Notes: generated by a model from the sequence alone, not told the origin. DNA of 30,442 nucleotides from JADGHQ01 sp045805385 (GCA_045805385.1 JBJMLG010000019.1:1-30442), one strand, 5' to 3'. Numbered from the stretch's first letter, positions 7,995 to 15,976 are shown. A program made the numbers and translations.

Positions 7995-9710
7995 CTAGGT
8001 CCCCGTCGCCACGGGCTGGGCCACTGTGCCGGCCGTCGCGCCGGAAGCCGCGACGTCGCGTCGGATGTCCTTCATCGGCTCAGCGCTGCGGATGCGCGGC
8101 ACCACGTCGAAGTTGTTCTCGGGCGGCGGCGACGGCACGAACCACTCGAGCGTATTCGCCTTCCAGGGATCGTTGCCGGCGCGCATGCCCTTCTTGAGGC
8201 TCACGAGCACGTTCAGCACGGTGATCAGCACGCCGAGCGCCAGGATGAACGAGCCGATCGTGGAGATGAGGTTCCAGATCGCCCAGTCGCCGTTCGGATA
8301 GTAGGTGTAGATGCGCCGCGGCATGCCGGACATGCCGAGCGAGTGCTGGATCAGGAAGGTGGTGTTGAAGCCGATGAACATCAGCCAGAACGACAGCTTC
8401 CCGAGGCCCTCCGAGAGCATCCGGCCCGAGATCTTCGGGAACCAGTAGTAGAGCCCGGCGAACAGGCCGAAGATCGAGCCGCCGAACAGCACGTAGTGGA
8501 AGTGCGCGACCACGAAGTACGTGTCGTGGAGCTGCCAGTCGACGGGGAACACCGCAAGGATCACGCCCGAGATGCCGCCGATCACGAACTGCGCGATGAA
8601 GCCACACGCGAAGTACATCGGCGTCTTGAACACGATCGAGCCGCGCCACATCGTCGCCAGCCAGTTGAAGATCTTGATCCCGGTCGGCACGCCGATCGCG
8701 AACGAGCTCAGCATGAAGAACGAGAGCACCACCGCGGGCATCGGCGTGGCGAACATGTGGTGGGCCCACACGAGCATGCCGAGGAACGCGATCGCCGCGG
8801 TGGACGCGGCGATCGCCTTGTAGCCGAAGATCGGCTTCCGGGCGAACACCGGGATCACCTCGCTGATGATCCCGAACGAGGGCAGGATCATGATGTAGAC
8901 CTCGGGATGCCCGAAGAACCAGAACAGGTGCTGCCAGAGCATCGGATCGCCGCCGTTGGCGGGGTTGAAGAAGCCCGTGTCGAGGTGACGGTCGGCAAGC
9001 AGCATCGTGACGGCCGCCGCGATCGCGGGCAGCGCCAGGATGAGCAGGTAGCTGTAGATCAGGATCGTCCAGATGAACAGCGGCATGCGCGCCCAGCCCA
9101 TGCCCTTCGCGCGCATGTTGTGGATCGTGGCGACGAAGTTCACCGCGCCGATCAACGACGAGAGGCCGGTGAGGTGGATGAGGAAGATCCACGCGTCCAC
9201 GCCGCCGCCGGAGGAGAAAGCCTCCTCTGAGAGCGGCGTGTACATCGTCCAGCCCGCGGCGGGCGGGTGGAAGAAGACGCTGATGTAGAAGACGATGCCG
9301 CCGAAGAGGAGCAGCCAGAACGACAGCGCGTTCAGGCGCGGGAACGCCATGTCGCGCGCGCCGATCATGAGCGGCACGAGGTAGTTGCCGAAACCGGCGA
9401 GCACCGGCACCACGAACAGGAAGATCATCGTGGTGCCGTGCATGGTCATCACGGCGTTGTAGGCCTTCGGCGCCAGCAGCGTGTTCTCGGGAACAGCGAG
9501 CTGGAGGCGCATCATCAGGGCCTCGACTCCGCCGATCATGAAGAAGATGAAGGTGGAGTAGATGTAGAGGATCCCGATCTTCTTGTGATCGGTGGTGGTG
9601 AGCCAGTCGAGCCAGCCGCGAGGGCGCTCGCGCAGCCCGTGCAGCACGACCTCCGGCCGCGGAAGCGCGGTGACGGGGCGGCGCTCGGCTACGTACTCGC
9701 TAGTGGTCAC
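7995..9710 (-). CDS. ctaD: Cytochrome c oxidase subunit I (A-type heme-copper oxidase)
   Basis: This 571-residue integral membrane protein carries the heme a, heme a3 and CuB sites that reduce O2. Visible ligands are His91 (MHGTTM, heme a), His268 with the crosslinked Tyr272 (GHPEVY), His317-His318 (AHHMF, CuB), and His403/His405 (VAHFHY, heme a3 and heme a). Proton-channel residues of A1-type enzymes are present: Asp120 (ARDMAFPRLN) for the D channel, Glu270 in GHPEVY, and Lys346 in VPTGIKIFNW for the K channel. The start is GTG 9710; upstream on the coding strand is AAAGGGAAAGCAGAGA, a loose Shine-Dalgarno. It lies 21 bases after ctaC and 3 bases before ctaB. Length is normal. Confidence 0.97.
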   Translation of the reverse strand: MTTSEYVAERRPVTALPRPEVVLHGLRERPRGWLDWLTTTDHKKIGILYIYSTFIFFMIGGVEALMMRLQLAVPENTLLAPKAYNAVMTMHGTTMIFLFVVPVLAGFGNYLVPLMIGARDMAFPRLNALSFWLLLFGGIVFYISVFFHPPAAGWTMYTPLSEEAFSSGGGVDAWIFLIHLTGLSSLIGAVNFVATIHNMRAKGMGWARMPLFIWTILIYSYLLILALPAIAAAVTMLLADRHLDTGFFNPANGGDPMLWQHLFWFFGHPEVYIMILPSFGIISEVIPVFARKPIFGYKAIAASTAAIAFLGMLVWAHHMFATPMPAVVLSFFMLSSFAIGVPTGIKIFNWLATMWRGSIVFKTPMYFACGFIAQFVIGGISGVILAVFPVDWQLHDTYFVVAHFHYVLFGGSIFGLFAGLYYWFPKISGRMLSEGLGKLSFWLMFIGFNTTFLIQHSLGMSGMPRRIYTYYPNGDWAIWNLISTIGSFILALGVLITVLNVLVSLKKGMRAGNDPWKANTLEWFVPSPPPENNFDVVPRIRSAEPMKDIRRDVAASGATAGTVAQPVATGT

Positions 9711-9731
9711 TCTCTGCTTTCCCTTTCGTTC

Positions 9732-10613
9732 CTACTGACCGATGCCGGCCTTGCGCTGCGCGGCCAGGGCCTTCTGCGCGGCGAGCAGCTCGTTGCGCTG
9801 CTGCTCCACCCAGACCCGGTACTGGTCCGGCGGGACCGCCAGGACCTGTGCGCGCATGTCCGCGTGGCCTTCGCCGCAGAGCTCCGCGCACTGACCCTTG
9901 TACAGGCCCGGCTTCGGGATCTTGAACCAGGTGTAGTTGTTGTAGCCCGGCACGCCGTCGGCCTTCCCGCCGAGCTTGGGGATCCACCAGGAGTGGATCA
10001 CGTCGGCCGCGTTGATCTTCGCGATCACCGTGGTGTTCGTGGGCACCACCATGCGGAAGTAGGAGTACACGGGGCGGTTCTCGGTGAGCCGCGGCGCGTC
10101 CACGTAGTCGAAGCGCCAGATGTATTGCATGCCGGTGACGTTGATGTGGAGCGCCTTGTTGCTCTCGGGGTTCGAGACCTGAGGGGCGCTCGCGAACTGC
10201 ACGCCGTCGGCGCTCAGTCCGCTCACGCTGGAGGCCGGCGCGTGCCGGATGGGCCCGAGGAAGGCGAAGGTGATGCCGGCGATGACCAGCACCAGTACGG
10301 CCGCGCCGACGGTCCAGCCGATCTCGAGCGGCGTGTTGCCGTGGATCTGCGCCGGCTCGGGGCCGCGGCGGCGGGCGCGGAAGCGCACGATCGACGTGAC
10401 GAGCAGCCCCTCGACCAGCAGGAAGATCGCCACCCCGATGAAGAAGACGATCTTGTAGAGGGTGTCGATCTTGTCCGCGTTCGGCGAGCCCCCGGACTCC
10501 GGAGAGATGAAGTCGGCGAACGCGCCGGCGGGCGCCAGAAGCAGCACGAGGGCAGCCCCGAGCACGGCAAGAACCAGGGCGCGGCGGCGCAGAGAAGACG
10601 CGTCGGGTCGCAA
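9732..10613 (-). CDS. ctaC: Cytochrome c oxidase subunit II with CuA site
   Basis: CtaC accepts electrons from cytochrome c at its binuclear CuA centre outside the membrane. The proposed 293-residue product starts at TTG 10613 with MRPDASSLRRR and a hydrophobic h-region ending APAGAFA, a good signal peptide. Two membrane segments follow (about 53-75 and 99-120), then the cupredoxin domain. CuA ligands His207 (VIHSWWIP), Cys242, Glu244, Cys246, His250 and Met253 (GQCAELCGEGHADM) are all intact, and the aromatic MQYIWRFDY is near 162. The frame stays open far upstream, but that part is the antisense-frame shadow of the enoyl-CoA hydratase gene. No ATG or GTG lies before the signal peptide, so TTG is the best start. 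TAGTAT lies 10 bases upstream. No c-type heme motif is fused. Confidence 0.93.
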   Translation of the reverse strand: MRPDASSLRRRALVLAVLGAALVLLLAPAGAFADFISPESGGSPNADKIDTLYKIVFFIGVAIFLLVEGLLVTSIVRFRARRRGPEPAQIHGNTPLEIGWTVGAAVLVLVIAGITFAFLGPIRHAPASSVSGLSADGVQFASAPQVSNPESNKALHINVTGMQYIWRFDYVDAPRLTENRPVYSYFRMVVPTNTTVIAKINAADVIHSWWIPKLGGKADGVPGYNNYTWFKIPKPGLYKGQCAELCGEGHADMRAQVLAVPPDQYRVWVEQQRNELLAAQKALAAQRKAGIGQ

Positions 10614-10696
10614 GGCGGCCGGAATACTACCTGCGCGGCGGTCGTCGGACGGTCGTGACAAATGCCCCAAAATCCGCTTCCAAAGCGGGCTGGCGC

Positions 10697-11497
10697 TCAG
10701 GCCCCGGTGAACGCCGCCTGGCGCTTCTCCACGAAGGCGCTCACGCCCTCCGTGAAGTCGCCGGTGCGCGCGAGCTCGTGCTGCAGATCGGCCTCGAGCG
10801 CGAGCTGCTCGTCCAGGTTCGGGTAGATCATGTTGTTGAGCGCCTTCTTCGAGGCGGCGTAGGAGCGCGTCGGGCCGGCCGCGAGCCGCGCGGTGAGCAC
10901 TTCGGCCTCTCCGAGCAGGCGGTCGTCGGGGTGCACGAAGTTCACGAGGCCCCACTCGAGCGCCTGCGGGGCCGGCACGCGCTCGCCGAGGAGCGCCATT
11001 TCGAAGGCGCGCGTCTTGCCTACCGCGGCGGGCACGAACAGCGTCGACCCGCCGTCGGGCATGAGCCCGATGTTCACGAACGCGAGGCCGAAGAAGGCCG
11101 ACTCGGCCGCGAGCACCAGGTCGCACGCGAGTGCAAGCGAGCAGCCGATCCCCACCGCCGGCCCGTTCACCGCCGACACCACCGGCTTCTCCAGGCGCCG
11201 GATCCCGGCGATGATCGGGTGGTACACCTCGTGCAGCTCCTTGCGCACGTCGGGCATGCCGTCGTCGGGATGGGGGTCGAAGCCGGCCTTGAGGTCCGCG
11301 CCCGAGGAGAAGCCGCGGCCCGCGCCAGTGACGAGCACTGCGCGCACCGCGGCGTCGGTCGCCTCCGTTTCGACGACCCGCTTGAGCTCGTGGCCGAACT
11401 CCGCGGTCCACGCGTTCAGGGTGTCGGGGCGGTTGAGCGTGAGCCGTCCGACGCCGTCCTCCACCTCCCAGATCACGGTCTCGTAGCTGCCGGCCAT
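10697..11497 (-). CDS. Enoyl-CoA hydratase/isomerase family protein, PaaG-like
   Basis: The 266-residue crotonase-fold protein has the oxyanion-hole segments GFSSGADL (63-69) and GPAVGIGCSLALACDL (112-127), which hold the acyl-CoA thioester. The two glutamates of classical enoyl-CoA hydratases are absent: Ser120 sits in place of the first, and AFVNIGLMPDGGS follows. Asp148 in MPDGG matches the catalytic Asp of PaaG and of delta3,delta2-enoyl-CoA isomerases. Isomerase activity is therefore more likely than hydration; the substrate is unknown. ATG 11497 is well supported by GGAGGAAG seven bases upstream on the minus strand. Its stop is 83 bases before ctaC, on the same strand. Confidence 0.88.
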   Translation of the reverse strand: MAGSYETVIWEVEDGVGRLTLNRPDTLNAWTAEFGHELKRVVETEATDAAVRAVLVTGAGRGFSSGADLKAGFDPHPDDGMPDVRKELHEVYHPIIAGIRRLEKPVVSAVNGPAVGIGCSLALACDLVLAAESAFFGLAFVNIGLMPDGGSTLFVPAAVGKTRAFEMALLGERVPAPQALEWGLVNFVHPDDRLLGEAEVLTARLAAGPTRSYAASKKALNNMIYPNLDEQLALEADLQHELARTGDFTEGVSAFVEKRQAAFTGA

Positions 11498-11537
11498 CGT
11501 GTGCTTCCTCCAAGGTCGTGGGCGAGTCGTGCGGAAC

Positions 11538-11543
11538 TATCCT
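11538..11543 (+). promoter_or_regulatory. Probable -10 element (TATCCT) of the MBL hydrolase gene, leaderless spacing
   Basis: TATCCT lies 6 bases before GTG 11550. With the usual 6-7 bases from -10 to transcription start, the message would begin at the start codon. No Shine-Dalgarno and no clear -35 is seen. Confidence 0.5.
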
Positions 11544-11549
11544 CGATCG

Positions 11550-12200
11550 GTGCTGATCGACGCCCTCGACTGGCTCGGACACTCGGGATTCCGGCTCCGC
11601 GCCGGGCGCTCGAACGTGTACATCGATCCCTACCGAGTGGCTGCGGACGCGCCCAAGGCCGACCTCATCCTCATCACCCACGGGCACTACGACCACTTCT
11701 CACCCCAGGACGTGGAGCTGCTCTCGCACAACGGCACGTGGCTCGTCGGGCCGGCCGCCGTGGCCGAACGGGTCGCCGGCCAGGTGATCTCGCTGCGGCC
11801 CGGTGAGGTGGTGGACGACGAGCTGGTGCGCGGCGTGCATGTGAGCGCCGTGGCCGCGTACAACACCTCGAAGCGCGACCAGTCGGGCAACGTGTTCCAC
11901 CCGCCCGACGCCGGCTTCCTCGGCTACGACCTGAACGTTGGGGGCGAGCGGCTCTACCACGCAGGGGATACCGACGTGATCCCCGAGATGGACGACGTCG
12001 CCGGGGTCGACTTGGCGCTGCTCCCGGTCAGCGGGCGCTACGTGATGACACCGGGGGAGGCCGCCGAGGCGGCGAGGCGGATCCAGCCGAGGCTCGCCGT
12101 GCCGATGCACTGGGGCTCGCACATAGGTACGCGCGAGGACGCGGAGGCCTTTGCGTCGAAGGCGCCGGTGGAGGTGCTGATCATGGAACGGAGCGGGTAG
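11550..12200 (+). CDS. Metallo-beta-lactamase-fold hydrolase (UlaG/UPF0173-like)
   Basis: The 216-residue protein begins LIDALDWLGHSGFRL, the usual opening strand of the compact UPF0173/UlaG-type MBL hydrolases. It has the metal motif THGHYDH (His44, His46, Asp48, His49), then LYHAGDTD and PMHWGSH for the remaining ligands. Substrates in this family range from lactones to cyclic nucleotides, and I cannot name one here. I chose GTG 11550 because homology starts there; an earlier ATG at 11499 would add 17 residues unlike the family and would touch the divergent gene. TATCCT lies exactly 6 bases upstream of GTG with no Shine-Dalgarno, which suggests a leaderless message. It is divergent from the PaaG-like gene. 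Confidence 0.88.
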   Translation: MLIDALDWLGHSGFRLRAGRSNVYIDPYRVAADAPKADLILITHGHYDHFSPQDVELLSHNGTWLVGPAAVAERVAGQVISLRPGEVVDDELVRGVHVSAVAAYNTSKRDQSGNVFHPPDAGFLGYDLNVGGERLYHAGDTDVIPEMDDVAGVDLALLPVSGRYVMTPGEAAEAARRIQPRLAVPMHWGSHIGTREDAEAFASKAPVEVLIMERSG

Positions 12201-12232
12201 CGAGCGGATCGGCTGAGTGCTCGGCGGCGCGG

Positions 12233-12670
12233 CTACGCGGACGAAGGGGGCCGGTCAAGCTCGAACCAAACGCGCGTCAGCGCGTTCTCGCGCACCACTC
12301 CCCAGCGGTCCGACATCTGGTCGATGAGGAACAACCCCCAGCCCGACGTCTCCTCACCGGGGTGGCTCGGATCGGGCTCGAAGCCCGGTCCGTCGTCGCA
12401 CACCTCCACGCGCACGCGCGCGGGATCCACCGACAGCTTGAGGCCGATCGAGTCGTCCTCTCCGACGCCCGCGTGCTCGACGCTGTTCTTCACGGCCTCC
12501 GTCACCAGCAGCCGCAGGTCCTGCGCCATCACCGGGTCGAGTCGCTCGTCCAGGTCGCCGAGGGCCAGACGCGCAGCGGTGCCCGCGTACGGGCCACCAG
12601 CAAGTTGAAACTCCACGTCCCGTCCGGAACTGTCGTCGGCGCTGCTCCGAACGTCCCCCTGCGCGGACAC
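12233..12670 (-). CDS. RsbW-like ATP-binding protein (HATPase_c_2, anti-sigma/serine kinase type)
   Basis: This 145-residue single-domain protein has the GHKL ATPase boxes: N box TEAVKNSVEHA (57-67), G1 box DDGPGFEP (92-99) and G2 box SGWGLFLIDQMSD (109-121). It lacks a phosphoacceptor histidine or sensor domain, so it resembles RsbW/SpoIIAB switch kinases that bind a sigma factor or phosphorylate an anti-anti-sigma factor. No partner gene is in the window. GTG 12670 is preceded by AAGGGGGAG, a good Shine-Dalgarno. It is convergent with the MBL hydrolase gene (32-base gap, no obvious hairpin) and divergent from the PAP2-like gene. Confidence 0.85.
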   Translation of the reverse strand: MSAQGDVRSSADDSSGRDVEFQLAGGPYAGTAARLALGDLDERLDPVMAQDLRLLVTEAVKNSVEHAGVGEDDSIGLKLSVDPARVRVEVCDDGPGFEPDPSHPGEETSGWGLFLIDQMSDRWGVVRENALTRVWFELDRPPSSA

Positions 12671-12713
12671 TGAACTCCCCCTTCTTCCCTTCCGTGAGCG
12701 GCCGAAGGCGCGT

Positions 12714-13697
12714 TTGCGAGTGCCGAAAGTTACTACTAGAAGGGGTCGGAATGGCCGCTGCCCCGCCTATACTGCGGCCGCTTTGCGCTCACGCCGCGCC
12801 CTACGGATCGCCGCCATGGGCGCCGTGGCCGTGGGTATCGGCGCGCCAATCGTCCGACGCCGCCTGCGCCTGCGGCCGCCCGTGGTGAGCGTGCTCGCCT
12901 GGCAGGCGCCGGTTGCCATGGCGCTCGCCGTGCGCCGCTCCCCGGCGCGCGACGCCGCGATCTACGCGCTTCAGATGTGGGCGTACATCGCGCACTACGA
13001 GATGCCGCACGACGACCCCGAGGCGCTGCTTGCGCGGCTCAGGGTCGACTACCCGATACGAGCGGACACGCTCGTCGGCCGCGGAGTGCCGCCCACGCTG
13101 CGGCTCCAGCGCTCCCTGGGCCGACCGGGGGAGGTGCGGCCGCTCGAGCTGACGCTCTCGTGGATCCACTGGAGCTGGTTCTTCGTTCCCCATGGCACGG
13201 TCGCTTATGTGCTTTTGCGCCATCGTGACCAGTTCCCGCGGGCCGCATGCCTCACGGCGGCTGTGTTCGACCTGGGTCTCGTGTTCTACTGGACGCTCCC
13301 GACCGCCCCGCCGTGGTGGGCGGGAGCGAACGGGAACATGGAGCACGTGCGACGGATCATGGTCGAGACAGGGGAGCATTTCTGGGGGCGCGCGTGGCGC
13401 CCGCTTTACGATTTCCTAGGCGGCAATCCATTCGCCGCGATGCCTTCGCTCCACTTCGCTACCTCCGTGATGGCGGCACATGTGCTCAGCGACGTCGGAC
13501 CAGTCCAGGGCGCGATCGGCTGGACGTATGCCGTCGCGCTCGGATTCGCCCTCGTGTACCTCGGCGAGCACTACGTGGTGGACCTCGCGGCGGGGCTCGG
13601 GCTCGCCGAGGCCGTGCGCCGCCTGGGCCCGCGCGCGCAGCCCCTGCTGCTCGGGGCCGCCCGCGCGATCCAGCGACTCGAGCCCGGGACGGCGTGA
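12714..13697 (+). CDS. PAP2 superfamily membrane protein, inositolphosphorylceramide-synthase-like
   Basis: The product has up to 327 residues, several membrane segments and the PAP2 catalytic motifs in the arrangement of Aur1/IPC-synthase-type enzymes: WTLPTAPPWW, then MPSLHFATS with His247, then YLGEHYVVDLAAG with His286 and Asp290. These enzymes move or hydrolyse a lipid phosphate at the membrane surface; the substrate here is unknown. The start is uncertain. TTG 12714 gives the longest form, GTG 12720 is close, and TATACT at 12768-12773 would place transcription near TTG 12783 or ATG 12816, which would shorten the basic N-terminus without touching the domain. The stop overlaps the next start (TGATG). 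Confidence 0.82.
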   Translation: MRVPKVTTRRGRNGRCPAYTAAALRSRRALRIAAMGAVAVGIGAPIVRRRLRLRPPVVSVLAWQAPVAMALAVRRSPARDAAIYALQMWAYIAHYEMPHDDPEALLARLRVDYPIRADTLVGRGVPPTLRLQRSLGRPGEVRPLELTLSWIHWSWFFVPHGTVAYVLLRHRDQFPRAACLTAAVFDLGLVFYWTLPTAPPWWAGANGNMEHVRRIMVETGEHFWGRAWRPLYDFLGGNPFAAMPSLHFATSVMAAHVLSDVGPVQGAIGWTYAVALGFALVYLGEHYVVDLAAGLGLAEAVRRLGPRAQPLLLGAARAIQRLEPGTA

Positions 13698-14899
13698 TGG
13701 CTGACGACTTCCGCACCGATCCGCCGGAGCTCGAGGAGCACGAGACCGCCCCGGAAACCGAGGAGATCGAGCAGGCCGGCACGCGGCTGTTCGAGGACAA
13801 GCGACGCATAGCGGGCGTCCTGCTCGCGTTCGTGCTCCTGATCGTCGCGATCTATGTGCTGCTCCCGAGGGTCGCGGGCGTTGGCGACGCGCTCCACCGC
13901 CTGGACAACCCGAAGTGGATCTGGATCGTGATCGCGGTGGGCTTCAACGTCTTCTCGTTCTTGGCCTACATGACCGTGTTCCGCGCACTGATGACCACGC
14001 GCGCGCGCCGCAAGATCGTCAACCGGCTCGACATCGGCTCGTCCTACGAGATCACCATGGCCGGGTTCGCCGCCACCACGCTCTTCTCCGCCGCGGGAGC
14101 CGGCGGGATCGCGCTCACCTACTGGGCGCTCCGGAAGGCGGGCATGCCGAGGCGTGAGACCGCGGGCCGCGAGGTCGCGTTCCTGGCGCTGCTCTACACG
14201 ATCTATCTCGGGGCCCTCGTGGTGTTCGGGATCCTGCTGCGCACGGGAGTGCTGCCCGGCAGCAGCCCCTGGGCGGGCACGATCCTCCCGGCCGCGCTCG
14301 CCGGCGGCGCCCTCGCGATCATCGGCCTGCTCGCGCTCATCCCGGGCGACGTCGAACGCCGGATCAAGCAGCTCGGCGACGGTGGCCGCTTCCACCGGGT
14401 GATGCAGCGGCTGGCGGCCGCGCCCGCCACGGTCTCGAGCGGCGTGCGGTTCGCGCTCTCCCACCTGCGGCATCCGCGCTACGGGAGCACGGCGATCCTG
14501 GGCGCGATCGGTTACTGGGCCGGAATGGTTGGAATCCTGTGGGCGAGCTTCAAGGCATTCGGCGGCAGCGTGCCCCTCGGGGTGGTCGTACAGGGCTTCT
14601 TCGTCGGCATGGCGGCGAACCTCGCGCCGTCGCCCGCAGCGGGCGTCGGCACGCTCGACGCAGGCATGATCGGCGCCTTCCTACTCTTCGACCAGCCCAC
14701 CGAAACCGTCTTCCCGGCGGTGCTGGCGTTCCGCCTCGTGGGCTTCTGGCTGCCCATAATCCCGGGCGTGATCGCGTACTTCCAGGTGCGCCGGCGGGTG
14801 GCGAAATGGCAGGAGGAAGACGCCGCCGAGCGCTACACTATAAAAAGTAAAGTAAGGCAAGAGGCCGGAACGGCCAGACTGACAGCGGAGGAGTCTTGA
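13697..14899 (+). CDS. Lysylphosphatidylglycerol synthase TM-region/UPF0104-like membrane protein
   Basis: The 400-residue product has an acidic cytoplasmic N-terminus (about residues 1-35, rich in Glu), then about eight membrane segments beginning AGVLLAFVLLIVAIYVLLP. Conserved inner-membrane features include AAGAGGIALTYWALRKAGM and MAANLAPSPAAGVGTLDAGM, typical of the LPG_synthase_TM family found in MprF flippase domains and AglD-like proteins. The soluble aminoacyl-transfer domain of MprF is absent, so a transport or flippase role is inference. ATG 13697 overlaps the PAP2 stop by one base. The last 22 codons are odd: from 14840 they read ATA AAA AGT AAA GTA AGG CAA, all unlike the codons of the surrounding genes. 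Confidence 0.84.
   Translation: MADDFRTDPPELEEHETAPETEEIEQAGTRLFEDKRRIAGVLLAFVLLIVAIYVLLPRVAGVGDALHRLDNPKWIWIVIAVGFNVFSFLAYMTVFRALMTTRARRKIVNRLDIGSSYEITMAGFAATTLFSAAGAGGIALTYWALRKAGMPRRETAGREVAFLALLYTIYLGALVVFGILLRTGVLPGSSPWAGTILPAALAGGALAIIGLLALIPGDVERRIKQLGDGGRFHRVMQRLAAAPATVSSGVRFALSHLRHPRYGSTAILGAIGYWAGMVGILWASFKAFGGSVPLGVVVQGFFVGMAANLAPSPAAGVGTLDAGMIGAFLLFDQPTETVFPAVLAFRLVGFWLPIIPGVIAYFQVRRRVAKWQEEDAAERYTIKSKVRQEAGTARLTAEES
14834..14875 (+). promoter_or_regulatory. AT-rich element and small hairpin before trxB
   Basis: Positions 14834-14857 are the most AT-rich stretch in this neighbourhood (it includes TATAAA at 14839-14844), followed by the perfect inverted repeat GGCCG-GAA-CGGCC at 14863-14875 and then the trxB Shine-Dalgarno. 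It lies inside the 3' end of the UPF0104-like gene and forces rare codons there. A trxB promoter is the simplest reading, but no matching -35 is clear. Confidence 0.45.
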
Positions 14900-15918
14900 G
14901 CGACGAGCGCACTGAGAACGTGATCATCATCGGGAGCGGCCCGGCGGGCTATACCGCCGCGCTGTACACGTCCCGCGCCGATCTCGAGCCGTTCGTGGCG
15001 GAGGGCTTCCTGTGGGGCGGTCTGCTCCAGCAGACCACCGACGTGGAGAACTACCCCGGCTTTCCCGACGGAATCATGGGCCCGGAGATGATGCAGAAGT
15101 TCCGCGAGCAGGCGGAGCGCTTCGGCACGCGCTTCGTGACCGACGACGTGACGCGCGTGGAGCTGTCCGAGGACGGCGGCGTGCATCGCGTCTGGATCGG
15201 CGACGACGAGCATCGAGCGAGCGCCGTGATCCTCGCGATGGGTGCCGAGCCCAAGAAGCTCGGCGTGCCCGGCGAGGACGAGCTCGCAGCGCGGGGCGTT
15301 TCCTACTGCGCCACCTGCGACGCCGCTTTCTTCCGCGGCAAGCAGACCATTGTCGTCGGCGGCGGCGACACCGCGATGGAGGACGCGATCTTCCTCTCGA
15401 AGTTCGCCGAGAAGGTGACGATCGTGCACCGGCGCGACGACTTCCGCGCCTCCCAGATCATGCTCGACCGTGCCCGCCAGAGCGAGAACATCGAGCTCCT
15501 CACCCCGTACGTGGTGGAGCGCTTCGTGGACAGCGGCGTGGGCCAGCTCGGTCACGCGATCCTCTGCAACGCGGAGACCGGCGAGGAGAAGACGCTCGAG
15601 CTCGACGGCGCATTCGTCGCCATCGGGCACCGCCCGAACTCGCACCTCGTGGAGGGTCAGGTCGACCTCGACGAGAACGGCTTCGTGCTCACCGAGGGCA
15701 AGTCCACGCGCACGAAGGTGCCGGGCGTGTTCGCCGCGGGCGACCTCGTGGACCACACCTACCGCCAAGCGGTCACCGCTGCCGGCTCGGGCTGCCAGGC
15801 GGCGCTCGACGCCGAGTGGTACCTGCGCGACACGCCTCCCGACGCGGAGCGCGAGTGGGAGCCCGACCCGGACAAGGTCGAGGCTGCCGCCGAGCGCGCT
15901 GCGGCGCAGAGCAGCTAG
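14896..15918 (+). CDS. trxB: Thioredoxin-disulfide reductase
   Basis: TrxB uses NADPH to reduce thioredoxin through FAD and a redox dithiol. The 340-residue protein shows the FAD motif GSGPAG (13-18), the redox pair CATC (Cys138, Cys141), the NADPH motif GGGDTA (155-160) with HRRDDFRA (178-185) fitting NADPH, and the C-terminal FAD motif VFAAGD. The last 30 or so residues form an acidic, Ala-rich tail longer than in E. coli TrxB. The TTG start at 14896 overlaps the upstream stop (TTGA) and is preceded by AGCGGAGGAG, which decides the start. An AT-rich stretch and a small hairpin lie within 60 bases upstream. Confidence 0.94.
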   Translation: MSDERTENVIIIGSGPAGYTAALYTSRADLEPFVAEGFLWGGLLQQTTDVENYPGFPDGIMGPEMMQKFREQAERFGTRFVTDDVTRVELSEDGGVHRVWIGDDEHRASAVILAMGAEPKKLGVPGEDELAARGVSYCATCDAAFFRGKQTIVVGGGDTAMEDAIFLSKFAEKVTIVHRRDDFRASQIMLDRARQSENIELLTPYVVERFVDSGVGQLGHAILCNAETGEEKTLELDGAFVAIGHRPNSHLVEGQVDLDENGFVLTEGKSTRTKVPGVFAAGDLVDHTYRQAVTAAGSGCQAALDAEWYLRDTPPDAEREWEPDPDKVEAAAERAAAQSS

Positions 15919-15964
15919 ACAACTCGACGTCTGTTGCCGCTCGGGTGAAGGCCTCGGGTGGCGT

Positions 15965-15970
15965 TATAAA
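15965..15970 (+). promoter_or_regulatory. Probable -10 element (TATAAA) of the lactone oxidase gene, leaderless spacing
   Basis: TATAAA is followed by 6 bases and then ATG 15977. There is no Shine-Dalgarno in the 57-base gap after trxB, and no convincing -35. Confidence 0.55.
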
Positions 15971-15976
15971 TGGCGC

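Noticed and set aside
7410..9230. Plus-strand open frame of 606 codons opposite ctaB and ctaD
   Set aside because: It is antisense to two certain genes and its product is a His/Arg/Glu-rich low-complexity chain; no family is recognisable.
10624..10661. TTGTCA and TAGTAT as a -35/-10 promoter for ctaC (minus strand)
   Set aside because: The two hexamers are 26 bases apart, too far for a standard promoter. TAGTAT alone remains possible as a -10 but is not listed as a feature.
9732..11696. 654-codon frame that looks like a large N-terminal fusion to CtaC
   Set aside because: The first 360 or so codons lie out of frame over the PaaG-like gene and its upstream region. A signal peptide and TTG 10613 mark the true CtaC start.
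13247..14899. Longer version of the UPF0104-like protein starting inside the PAP2 gene
   Set aside because: The extra 150 residues are an out-of-frame reading of PAP2 codons (Arg/Pro-rich). ATG 13697, overlapping the PAP2 stop, begins real protein sequence.
15470..15976. N-terminal extension of the lactone oxidase into trxB
   Set aside because: It overlaps trxB out of frame with Ser/Arg-rich low complexity; the family N-terminus begins at ATG 15977.
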